Assembly (NCBI GenBank): GCA_943704525.1
Contig: CALSCQ010002682.1
Location: 1-16,553 of the forward strand
Source of the DNA: Pigoraptor vietnamica
Lineage: Eukaryota; Opisthokonta; Filasterea
Direction: 5' to 3'
Length of the DNA: 16,553 nt
The notes under the pieces were generated by a model. That model worked only from the letters and a program-made list of their open reading frames with translations, was not told the origin of the DNA and ran no database searches. Position numbers and translations under genes: made by a program. Every line of letters begins with the position of its first letter. Within the stretch, counting starts at the first letter, position 1. Below are positions 8,385-16,463 of this stretch, piece after piece.

Positions 8385-8896
8385 CTGTTCTATCGCGTCG
8401 TTGTGGGCAACACGATTCGCCGATTTTCGATTCAGGGGGATAACGCCATCGCTTTCTCTCTCACCAATCGGAGGAGGGGCATGAACCCGTAATACAATGG
8501 CGAAGAGTTGGCTGTGCCCAAACCGCGTAACATGGGAGTTGGGGACATTGGTGGGGGTTGCGGTCAGTACGTAACTGCCGGGTTATTCCAAGAACGCACG
8601 GGTTTTTGCGGCCGTCAGACGTAATCACATACTTCATGCGCGACGCCCTGCGCGGTAGCGGAGGCCACATCAGTTGCGCGACTCTCGACGGAAAACAAAT
8701 CGAACACCGCGCCGGTAGTGGTGAAATCGCTATTGAACCTATCCTTACGATAAGATAAGATGCATCAGACGTGTACCTCCTATTCGACACCCATCCTCAC
8801 GAGGACTCAGATACACTGAATGCCGGTACGAATGAATAGCCCCAGCCCGGACACGGCGTGCGACAACAATGCGCGTGCGCAAAAACGCCGCCTCCT

Positions 8897-9082
8897 ATGA
8901 AGTCAACACTAACTATTTATACCACATGCACAAGGACAGTATGCACAGGAGACAATTCGCAAGAAATTGCAATCGATAAGGAGCCACGCACCTTGATACT
9001 CGCGTTGTATGAGGCTACTGGCGGCCTTCAGTCCACGCTGACACCCTCCATGCTCTTCGCGCACAAAGGCATGGAATACTAA
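8897..9082 (+). CDS. doubtful small frame (61 codons), weakly ubiquitin-like
   Basis: An ATG-to-TAA frame encodes 61 residues. Its pattern (a beta-hairpin-like start, then IDKEPRTLILALYEATGG and PSMLFAHKGMEY) loosely follows the ubiquitin layout, in which EPSDTIENVKAKI is followed by QRLIFAGKQLED. It would lack the last strand and the Gly-Gly tail, and its third-position GC is well below that of the clear genes. No promoter or splice evidence supports it. It may be a gene relic or chance. Confidence 0.12.
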   Translation: MKSTLTIYTTCTRTVCTGDNSQEIAIDKEPRTLILALYEATGGLQSTLTPSMLFAHKGMEY

Positions 9083-9392
9083 GGTAGTAGACATTTACAT
9101 GTTAATCGAAATTCGAGAACAAGCGGTCACAAGACGGAGGAGAATGCAAATTAGTCCGGCAGCGCCAGCGAAGCCGGCCGTGAACGCCGGCCGCCGCCAG
9201 TCGCGGACCAACAGTGCCAGTGACGATGAAAACAGACGAAAAGAGCATACGCAAGGAAAGTAGCTTCTCCGGAACGCTTCGCAACGCAAAAGTGGCGAAA
9301 CTCTCTTCTCAATTTGCGTGTCTGCGAAACGCACCCCTTCTGCGCAATAGAAGGTCGCGAGGGAGCGCTGTGCGTAACGTGCGGTGTGTCTG

Positions 9393-9431
9393 ATTGGCCC
9401 GTTTTAACAACGACCGTTAATTTTGACCAAT
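9393..9431. promoter_or_regulatory. pair of oppositely oriented CCAAT boxes
   Basis: ATTGG at 9393-9397 and CCAAT at 9427-9431 face opposite ways 30 bp apart, about 170-210 bp upstream of the TATA box at 9602. Both have good NF-Y context (TGATTGG, ACCAATCA). They are likely glutaminase promoter elements. Confidence 0.45.
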
Positions 9432-9503
9432 CATCGCGCGCCCCATTCACTCATTTTGCTTCCATATCGACTTACTGTGGTGAATTCATTAGAAAACTAA
9501 ATG

Positions 9504-9651
9504 CGTCATTGTGATGCCATTTGGATACATTGTCATAATATCTGTGATGACGTGTCATTGAGTACATCAGTACATAATGTATGGCAAACTAATGGCGTCA
9601 TTATATAAGGTATTCGTCATATCCATACAAATGCATACAAATTAAATGACG
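9504..9651. promoter_or_regulatory. cluster of five CGTCAT/ATGACG hexamers around a TATA box
   Basis: CGTCAT occurs at 9504-9509, 9596-9601 and 9615-9620, and ATGACG at 9547-9552 and 9646-9651, in an otherwise AT-rich 150 bp. Each contains the TGACG half-site bound by CREB/ATF and TGA-type bZIP proteins. Two longer contexts are similar (ATGCGTCATT and ATGGCGTCATT). The position immediately around the presumed core promoter suggests glutaminase regulation. Confidence 0.5.
9602..9608 (+). promoter_or_regulatory. TATA box TATATAA, probable glutaminase core promoter
   Basis: TATATAAG is in the plus orientation. A start site about 30 bp downstream (near 9632) would fall after the short ATG-TAA frame at 9631 or overlap it, and just before the ATG at 9646. 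It lies 575 bp upstream of the first ATG in the confirmed first exon, which supports at least one 5' intron. Confidence 0.5.
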
Positions 9652-9834
9652 ACGGGTGAATGTTGCTGTGTAGTCGATTTTCGGGCGTCTTCGGACACAC
9701 AAGCGTTGCCAACATGGCAAGTCTATCGCCGGCCAGCGTGCAGCCCTCGTGTTGCATCCTCGCTGTTCGTGTTATTTTGCGGCACCTTCATATTCTCCGC
9801 CCTCTTCTTTGTCTCGATCTTACCTAGGCAACGA
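9646..9834 (+). other. candidate first coding exon of glutaminase (uncertain)
   Basis: Exon 1 of glutaminase is open upstream of its first ATG (10177) back to 10045. A good acceptor (branch-like CTAAC at 10041, AG at 10070-10071) would add residues in phase 0. Two phase-0 partners exist. One is ATG 9646 to a consensus GTGCGT donor at 9835 (63 residues, including a hydrophobic stretch). The other is ATG 9714 (strong context, A at -3 and G at +4) to a GTTCGT donor at 9765, adding 17 residues. Either could supply a targeting sequence. Alternatively this is 5' untranslated sequence containing an intron and a 37-codon upstream frame (9714-9827). Confidence 0.35.
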
Positions 9835-10176
9835 GTGCGTAGTGCTGGGGGGCAGTAACGACAGCAATAGCGCTTCGTACGTTTCCCTTCGCGCCGTAGC
9901 GGCAGTCGTCGAGTTAATTGCAGCCGTCACTCTTACGCAACGACCTTTGAGATGGCCCGGGGAAATTCAAACTGAGCGCTTTTCCTGCCGAGCGACGCCG
10001 TTTTGGGTCGTCGGAATTCGGCTCCTTTCGTTGAGTCTTTCTAACTGGGGATTCGTCTTGTCGACCGGCAGTGGGCGCATATCAGTGTTGCCGAGCCATT
10101 TCGATTGACGTTTGGAGGGGATTCGACTGTCGCGGGGCTTCGCGCCGAGCGGACGCCCCGCACTCTCTACGCTTCA

Positions 10177-13100
10177 ATGCGCAAGGCGGGGCTGAACATT
10201 CCCGCCGTCACGTTCGAGGCGCCGTCGCGCACGTCGCAGACGACGACACAGTCTTCGGCCCCTTCGCGGGCTAGCCTGGACACGGAGAACATGTCCACAT
10301 CGTCATCGACGTCGTCGAAGGACGAGAACAACTCGCACAACGGCAACCGCACGTCGCCGCGGAAGGCTGCGAGCATGGAGCACGGCGACGACAAGCACCA
10401 GCGCATGCCGCGCATTGATGGGTCTGAGAAGCGCGGGTCGGGTTCGCCGAAGGGGCACGGCGGCCACGGCGACGAGCACATGCCGCATCTCGTCAACCTC
10501 CCCAAGCACCACAGTCTCGCGCGCATCGACTACGAGACGGGGTCGATAGTGGACCTCTCGAAGCAGCAGAAGGTGTGTATGCGTGTGTGTGTGTGTGTGT
10601 GCGTGTGCGTGTGCCGGTGCGTGTGCGTGTGGTGCGCGTATGCATGCGTGTGCATGTCTTGTCCTAACATAATCATGGCCTGGCCAATCTAACCCGTGTA
10701 CTTTTGTGTTTACAGAAGAAGAAGAAGAAGACGATGAGCATCGTGGACGCGCCGAGCCCGTCGTCCTCGGTCGACTCGCTGCCGCACACGGAGGCACCGA
10801 AGCCCCCGATGGGCAAGCGAAATTCGACGGGGAATCCGTTTGACCCTGCGACGAGGAAGGCGGGGCTCAGCGTGGAGCAGGTGTACCGCCCGCGCAGCGC
10901 CGCCAACCACGAGTCGGACATGGACTTTCTCGAGATGCCGGTGCGTGTGCAACGCCTTGCATGTGTGCGCGTACGAGTGCCGGTGCGCGTGTGGCGAGTG
11001 CGTGTTCTGTCGTGCGTGTGAGCACGCTGCCTCCATGCCGACCGCATCCCTCCATTTGATCGAAGCACTGATAATCTCTGCTTGTTGTTCTCCTCAGCTC
11101 AAGAATCTCTTCGAGAGCTACTCGAGCGAGAAGGACGGGCTGGTGGCCAAGTCGGGCTTCCTCAAGTTCCTCTGGGCCGCAGGCCTCCGCGAGAGCGATC
11201 CCCGCCTTGCAGTGTCCATGCGAAAGTTTGCCGCTGCACCGGCGCGCCTCAACCTCGACGAGTTTCGCGAGTGCGTGCGGCCGAACTTTGACCTCATCTC
11301 GCGCGCCATTCGCGGCGACTTTATTATTCCGGACTTCCCCCTCTTCTGCAAGGACGTCAAGGAGATTTTCGAGCAGACGCGCGGCGTGAACGAGGGCAAC
11401 GTAGCGACGTACATTCCACAGCTGGCGCGCGTGGATCCCAGCTATTACGCTGTGTCCGTGTGCACGGTCAACGGCCAGCGCTACGATCTCGGCGATTCCA
11501 ACATTGACTTTTGCATCCAGTCGTGCTGCAAGCCCATCAACTACTGCCTGGCGCTCGAGGAGCACGGCGCGGACTGGGTGGGTCTCGCATCTGTGCGTGC
11601 GCTTCTCGTGTTTGCACATTGTTGTCCGGTGGATGTTCATTTCTCACTGCCGCCGGCGTGGTGTGTGTTTTGTGGTCGGACACTCTTCCGTTGCTTACGC
11701 TCTCCCACGCAGGTGCACAATTACGTCGGCCGCGAGCCGAGTGGTCGCCACTTTAACGACCTTGTGCTCAACGAGCGCGGGCTTCCCCACAACCCCATGA
11801 TCAATGCCGGCGCGGTGGGTCTCATAATGGAGCTGCGCCTGTTGTCCAACATCCTTTCCAAGCGTCTGCTGCTGTCGTGTCCCAACGTGTTTGTTGTCAG
11901 CACATTTGTCTCCCACTCTCAATGAGTAAGACGGCGTTGTCTGCAATTCCACTCACCTTCTGGCCACGCAGATTATGACGTGCGCCATGCTCAAGCCGAA
12001 GCTTGCACTCGCCGACAAGTTCGACTATGTCATTAAGCAGTGCACGAAGCTCGCGGGAGGCGCCAAGGTGTGTGGCCGTTCTGCCCTTCCTTCGCTCTGC
12101 CGTGCGGGTCAATAAGTGCACATCTCAGCGACTTTGCACCACAACTCACGTGTTGGTTGTCGCGTGCATCTCTTCTCACGCGCGTGCTTGCACTTGCTCT
12201 GCAGGTCGGTTTCAGCAACTCGACGTACCTCTCAGAGAAGGACACGGCCGACCGCAACTACGCCCTCGGCTATTACATGCGCGAGAAGAACGGCTTTCCG
12301 CCAGGCACAAAGCTGCTCGAAGTCCTCGAGTTCTACTTCCAGGTGTGCGGACAGCCCATGCATGCTGCGCGTGTGCCAGTCGCTTCATCACCACACCCGT
12401 AACGAGCCGAACCGCCGCTTGGCTGCGCGTGATGTGCCGATTCGCATTTTGTTGCCTCAATTTAACGTTCTCTTTGGGCGCAGTGCTGCTCGATCGAGAT
12501 GACGTCTGAAGCCATGTCGGTGATTGCGGGCACACTCGCAAACGGCGGCGTGTGCCCCGTCACGGACGAGCGCGTGCTGGACCCGGCCACCGTGCGCGAC
12601 TGCCTCAGCCTCATGTACTCGTGCGGCATGTACGACTACTCTGGCGAGTTTGCCTTCTCGATCGGCCTTCCCGCCAAGTCGGGCGTCGCGGGCGCCATCA
12701 TGATTGTGATTCCGAACGTCATGGTGCGTGGCGTTGCGTGCGTGTTCTGTATACGAGTGTGTGTACGTGCGTGTGTGCTGTTTGCTGATGCAATGTGCTG
12801 CGTTGCGCGCTTGCGGCCTCTGCATGCTTCACTTGACTGTAATGCGGAAAGACGTATGGACGACTCACTTTTGCGAGGTCTGCTGCGCAGGGCATTTGCA
12901 CGTACTCTCCCAAGTTGGACACGCACGGCAACAGCGTGCGAGGGATTGAGTTTTGCAAGGAACTGACGAAGCGGTTCAACTTCCACAACTTTGACCTCGT
13001 GTACACGGGCGACAGTGGGTACTCCTTTCACGTGTGTCTATTCCTTATGGCTCTCCTTTGCCTTACTACTATGCTCACGCGGCGTTTGTTGCTTGCAGGC

Positions 13101-13472
13101 CGTCGCGACCCGACGAAGCGCAAGGACCAAGGCAAGCTCGCTTCGATGATCGAGCTCATGTTTGCGACGCAGAGCGCCGACCTCAGCGCGGTGCGGCGGC
13201 AATGGGTCGCGGGCGCCGATATCAACGGAGCCGATTACGACGGGCGAACACCCCTCCACGTTGCGGCGTCCGAGGGACATCTTAACATTATTCGCTACCT
13301 CATCAAGCTCGGCGCCTACGTGAATCCTGTGGATCGGTGGGGCGCCACGCCGTTGGACGACGCGATGCGTGCCGGGAAGCAGGACGTAGTAGCTGCGCTG
13401 AGGGGCCTTGGGGCCGAGACGGGCCGCACCGTCATGGACAAGGCGGGCAAAGTGAGCGAGGGACGGCGCTGA
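10177..13472 (+). CDS. glutaminase, kidney/liver type, with ankyrin repeats
   Basis: Nine exons: 10177-10572, 10716-10940, 11098-11577, 11713-11814, 11972-12067, 12205-12342, 12484-12723, 12891-13014 and 13099-13472. They encode 724 residues (human KGA has 669). It hydrolyses glutamine to glutamate and ammonia, usually in mitochondria. Residues 1-205 are low-complexity Ser/His/Lys-rich. Residues 208-320 match the helical EF-hand-like glutaminase domain; the beta-lactamase-like catalytic core follows; two ankyrin repeats ([21 protein letters not shown]) end it. All KGA active-site residues align: Tyr312 (249), Ser349-x-x-Lys352 (286/289), Asn398 (335), Glu444 (381), Asn451 (388), Tyr477 (414), Tyr529 (466) and Val547 (484). 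At the BPTES-binding loop Phe318 is kept but Phe322 is Val385. The start is provisional; an upstream exon is likely. It is head-to-head with the Rh channel gene. Confidence 0.95.
10573..10656 (+). repeat. GT/GC-rich alternating tract at the 5' end of glutaminase intron 1
   Basis: A 42-base uninterrupted alternating purine-pyrimidine run (10573-10614) begins with the donor itself (GTGTGTATGCG) and is followed by two more runs to 10656. Much of the 143-bp intron is therefore Z-DNA-prone sequence. The tract overlaps the splice donor, so cryptic GTGTGT/GTGCGT donors lie downstream of the true one. Confidence 0.8.
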
Positions 13473-13490
13473 AGAAAGCATCGCGTCTAA

Positions 13491-13496
13491 AGTAAA
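13491..13496 (+). terminator. possible variant poly(A) signal AGTAAA
   Basis: AGTAAA lies 19 bp after the glutaminase stop and recurs at 13536-13541. The same hexamer follows the TMEM97-like gene (5901) and Sel1 paralogue A (minus, 519-524). AGTAAA is a known weak variant of AATAAA. Confidence 0.35.
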
Positions 13497-13522
13497 ACCG
13501 ATTGAACAAAAACTTGAGATGC

Positions 13523-13535
13523 CGTCATCATGACG
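13523..13535. promoter_or_regulatory. inverted repeat CGTCAT-C-ATGACG
   Basis: Two CGTCAT hexamers face each other across one base, about 150 bp upstream of the PH-gene start. The hexamer is the same one clustered in the glutaminase promoter, pointing to a common bZIP-like regulator. It could instead form a small hairpin in the glutaminase 3' untranslated region. Confidence 0.4.
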
Positions 13536-13681
13536 AGTAAAACCAAGTGACATCAGATGCCCCCAAAGCGTCAACAAACCAAAAGCTCAAAGTCAGCCAC
13601 TCACTAAAACGAACGCCGCTGCGAATCGCGCGAAGGGTCTTGAAGGGGCTCTGATTGCAGAGTGGTGCGCGTGTGCACAAA

Positions 13682-16431
13682 ATGGCCGCGCAGGTGCGTT
13701 GCGACCGCGCGTGGCTGCACTCGGATCTAGTGAATGTGTGTGTGTTGTAGCTTGCGTATTAATCGATCGCCGTGCAGGGTGGCATTGACGTCGCGGCACT
13801 CGCTGCGGACATTGCCCTCTTGAAGGCACGCGATGCCGAAAATGACAGTGTGAGTGAGCAGCCTTAGCGTGTCCTTTCATGTGTCTGTGTGCGGGGACTG
13901 TGTGTGCATCGTTTACTGACGACGGCGTAACAAACGTCGTTTGTAGTTGCACCATGCAGTTGCCGAGCTGAGTGCCGAGCTCGCGAGCATGAAGGAGTCT
14001 CTCGTACAGCTGCACATCATTGTCAAGGCAAGTGCCGTCATGACAGCGCAGTGACGCGCAGTGAAATCGGTGGCGGGATGTGCATGCACAGTGAATGTGT
14101 CACGTAAACGCATTGTTGTCGAATCGGAAGGCCCCCCTGGCCGCGACTACCCCACGCATCTTATTTCGTGCGTATTGCTTGTGCGCAGGATCAAGACGAC
14201 GAGATACACGCGCTCAAGGCCGCACTTGCGAAGGCAAACGAGGTCAGTTCGTTGCCAAGTGTGTTCTACTTCACTTCACGCGCACACTTTTCCTTGGGCA
14301 AGAGAAACGTGCGCAGAAATGCGCACAATAATGTCGCCGGAGACACTCGACTTCCACTCCATTGTGTTGCACACATTCCGAATTATTTACCCCGCAAGCG
14401 AACCTTAACCATTCTCTCTGTTCCCTCTTCCACGGCCAGACTTCGTCGTCCGCTGCTTCGGCCACGCAAGAAAGGGCCGCCCCTGCGTCCCCTTCACCCT
14501 CGACTCCCACCGCACCCGCAAGCGAGGCGAGCGTGCTGCAGCGCGCACACCAGAGTAAGCTGATGCGCACGTCCACCATCGATCTCGCACTGGAGGAGCT
14601 GCTCGCGGACATGGAGCGTCGCAACGACGAGCGCCAGGCAACACAGGCCGCGCGCCGTCCACCCGCGCAGACGCAGGCCCCTCCCGCGGCGAGGCAGTCG
14701 GCCCCGGTGATATCCGAGTCGAGGCCCCTCACGTTCATGGACCGCTTCCGCGCACTTCAGGGCGGTGATAAGAAGAAGGACCGCCCCACGAGTGGCGGCA
14801 CGACGTCCCCGAAACTTGCGCGCGTCCCGGCCGTGCAGTCGCCCGCCGACCCCGCGACACTCCCGAGCCTCGACTTCCTGGTGGACAGCAGCGGCGGGTC
14901 TTCGCGCGGCCGCACGCTCGGCCGGCACGAGGAAATGAAGCAGCTGTTGGCGGCGTCCGATCCCACGGGAGAGGTGCGCAGGGCGTCGGATTCGCCCCTG
15001 CCGTCGAAGCTCGAAGCGCCCGTGGCGACAGTGCGGCGCGCGTCCGATATTCCAATGTCCCACAGCCAATTCGGAGCACCTGCAGCCGCCAGCAACGCCG
15101 GTCCCCCCACGCAGCCCCAACCCCCCATTCCCGTGTCCCCGTCGCCCGCGCCGTTCGCGTCCTCGGTTGACGCGTCGTCGACGCGCGGAGAGGGCGAGTC
15201 GATGTACCAGAACATGGCGGAGCTCACGGCGAGCAGCAACGCGCGTGCCGCGGGTGCCGAGGATGCGACGGCCGCTTCGGCGTCGAGCGGGGCGCCCTCC
15301 GAACCTGCGAAGGACACGCCGAAAGAGAGGTCGCTGTCGCACGCAGCGCTGATGACGCCACCTCCGCCGTCGCCTGGCGCGGACGCCAACGCCACAGTGC
15401 ACTCGGGCTATCTCACCAAGCAGGGTGGAAAGACGAAGGTGCGTGTGGCAGTCGTCTGTTGCGCGCCCCTCTCGACGTCTTCCTCTGTTACACGCGTCTC
15501 TCAACGTTGCTTCGCTCTCGCCTCGTTTACCTGTCTGAGCTTGTCTGCCTGCGGCGTCGATGGACACACGTCTATGTGTTCGTCGGACGCACCTCTATGT
15601 GTTTAAGCTGATCCGGCATTCCTAATTTTTCGCCTCCGTGTGGGAGGAATTGGCTTTTTTCCTGTTAATGTTAACATTGCTATTATTGTGTGCGCCGCAG
15701 ACGCTCACTCGGCGCTGGTTTGTGCTCACATCGACGACACTCAAGTATTTCAAGACGACGAACGAGGTTTGTGTTAGCGCATCTGTGTGCAAGGCGTAGC
15801 CAGTAGTGTGTTTGTGTAAGAGACGTCAGGATATGGGACGCTGAAATCCTTCTCACGCGTGCGCCCTACCACACGCTCACACATTCACCATGCACGCACG
15901 CGCGCAGGAGGCACAATCTGTCGATGCGAGCCTCGGCCACATTGAGCTCAGCTCGAACACGAAGGTGGTCGCGACTCCCGAGAAGCGTCCGTTTTCGTTT
16001 GAGATTCACACGCCCCAGCGCATCTTTTACATTTATGCCGACGACGAGAAGTCGGCCGGGGAGGTGCGTGCGTGGCGTGCTTGCGGGACAGTGCAGTGTT
16101 GTTTTGTGCCCTTGTTGTGTGGGCGTTGCCCGTGCGAACGAAGCCGCGAGGGGTGGGAATTCGCCACGCACCCACGTCATGTGCAGCGTCGTATTTGAGA
16201 ACTGGCCGTTGTCTCAAACACACTCTCGAACGTGCGCTTTCCGCAGTGGATGCGCGCCATCGAGGGCGTCATCGCCAAACTGCCCAAGGTGAGAACGTGG
16301 CTGTGTGCGAATCTGCGTGCATGTCCTTGAGAGATGATCGCTAATGTTGTTGATGACACTCCGATGCGCAGGTTCTGACGGACGAGGAACACGCACAGTG
16401 CGTTGCTACGGTGTCCCAGTACATCAATGAG
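13682..16431 (+). CDS. coiled-coil and PH-domain protein (3' end outside the window)
   Basis: Nine exons are visible: 13682-13693, 13778-13849, 13947-14027, 14189-14242, 14440-15438, 15701-15766, 15908-16063, 16247-16288 and 16372-16431. They give 514 residues so far, and all junctions are in phase 0. The start (AAAATGG context) gives a first coding exon of only 12 bases. Residues 5-73 are helical with heptad-like spacing. A long Ser/Pro/Ala-rich linker (about 74-385) carries two RRASD sites typical of basophilic kinases. A PH domain follows: GYLTKQGGKTKTLTRRWFVL, then a C-terminal Trp helix (WMRAIEGVIAKLPK). This closely follows the cytohesin/GRP1 PH start, which suggests PI(3,4,5)P3 binding at the plasma membrane, although one GRP1 basic contact (Lys282) is Thr. 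Introns 3 and 9 appear to use GC donors. No orthologue is recognised. Confidence 0.85.
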
Positions 16432-16462
16432 GCATGTGTCGTCTTCTGTCGTGTGTGTTGTG

Positions 16463-16463
<1 letters not shown>

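Larger units (their letters stand above)
7917..9645. other. 1.7-kb intergenic region between Rh channel and glutaminase genes
   Basis: No gene with family support lies here. The left part should hold the Rh promoter (minus strand) and the right part the glutaminase promoter (plus strand). Visible content includes a TATAAAA at 7997, a 26-bp alternating purine-pyrimidine tract, a 16-bp near-duplicate pair, four CCAAT boxes, a 16-bp palindrome, a 61-codon frame at 8897-9082, two GCCGGCCG blocks (9173 and 9186), and a CGTCAT cluster flanking a TATA box. Base composition is lower in GC than the genes. Confidence 0.6.
13473..13681 (+). other. spacer between glutaminase stop and PH-gene start
   Basis: Only 209 bp separate the two same-strand genes, so it must hold the glutaminase 3' end and the next promoter. 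AGTAAAACC occurs twice (13491 and 13536) and may act as a poly(A) signal; no AATAAA is present. A 13-bp inverted repeat (13523-13535) and a TGACATCA (about 13548) are the visible promoter-like elements. Confidence 0.5.

Noticed and set aside
8558-8758. Plus-strand 66-codon frame in the ammonia-gene spacer
   Set aside because: The first codon is TTG, the only ATG leaves about 40 codons, and no family or splice support was seen.
9144-9151. ATGCAAAT, a POU-type octamer
   Set aside because: A single 8-mer in AT-rich spacer DNA, and POU factors are an animal family. No reason to assign function.
10840-11925. A continuous 361-codon frame through glutaminase exons 3 and 4
   Set aside because: It reads through introns 2, 3 and 4; only 11098-11577 and 11713-11814 align with glutaminase, and good splice sites flank them.
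13593-14015. Minus-strand 140-codon frame over the first PH-gene exons
   Set aside because: The plus-strand exons have consistent phase-0 junctions and a coiled coil; the minus frame is low-complexity His/Arg-rich.
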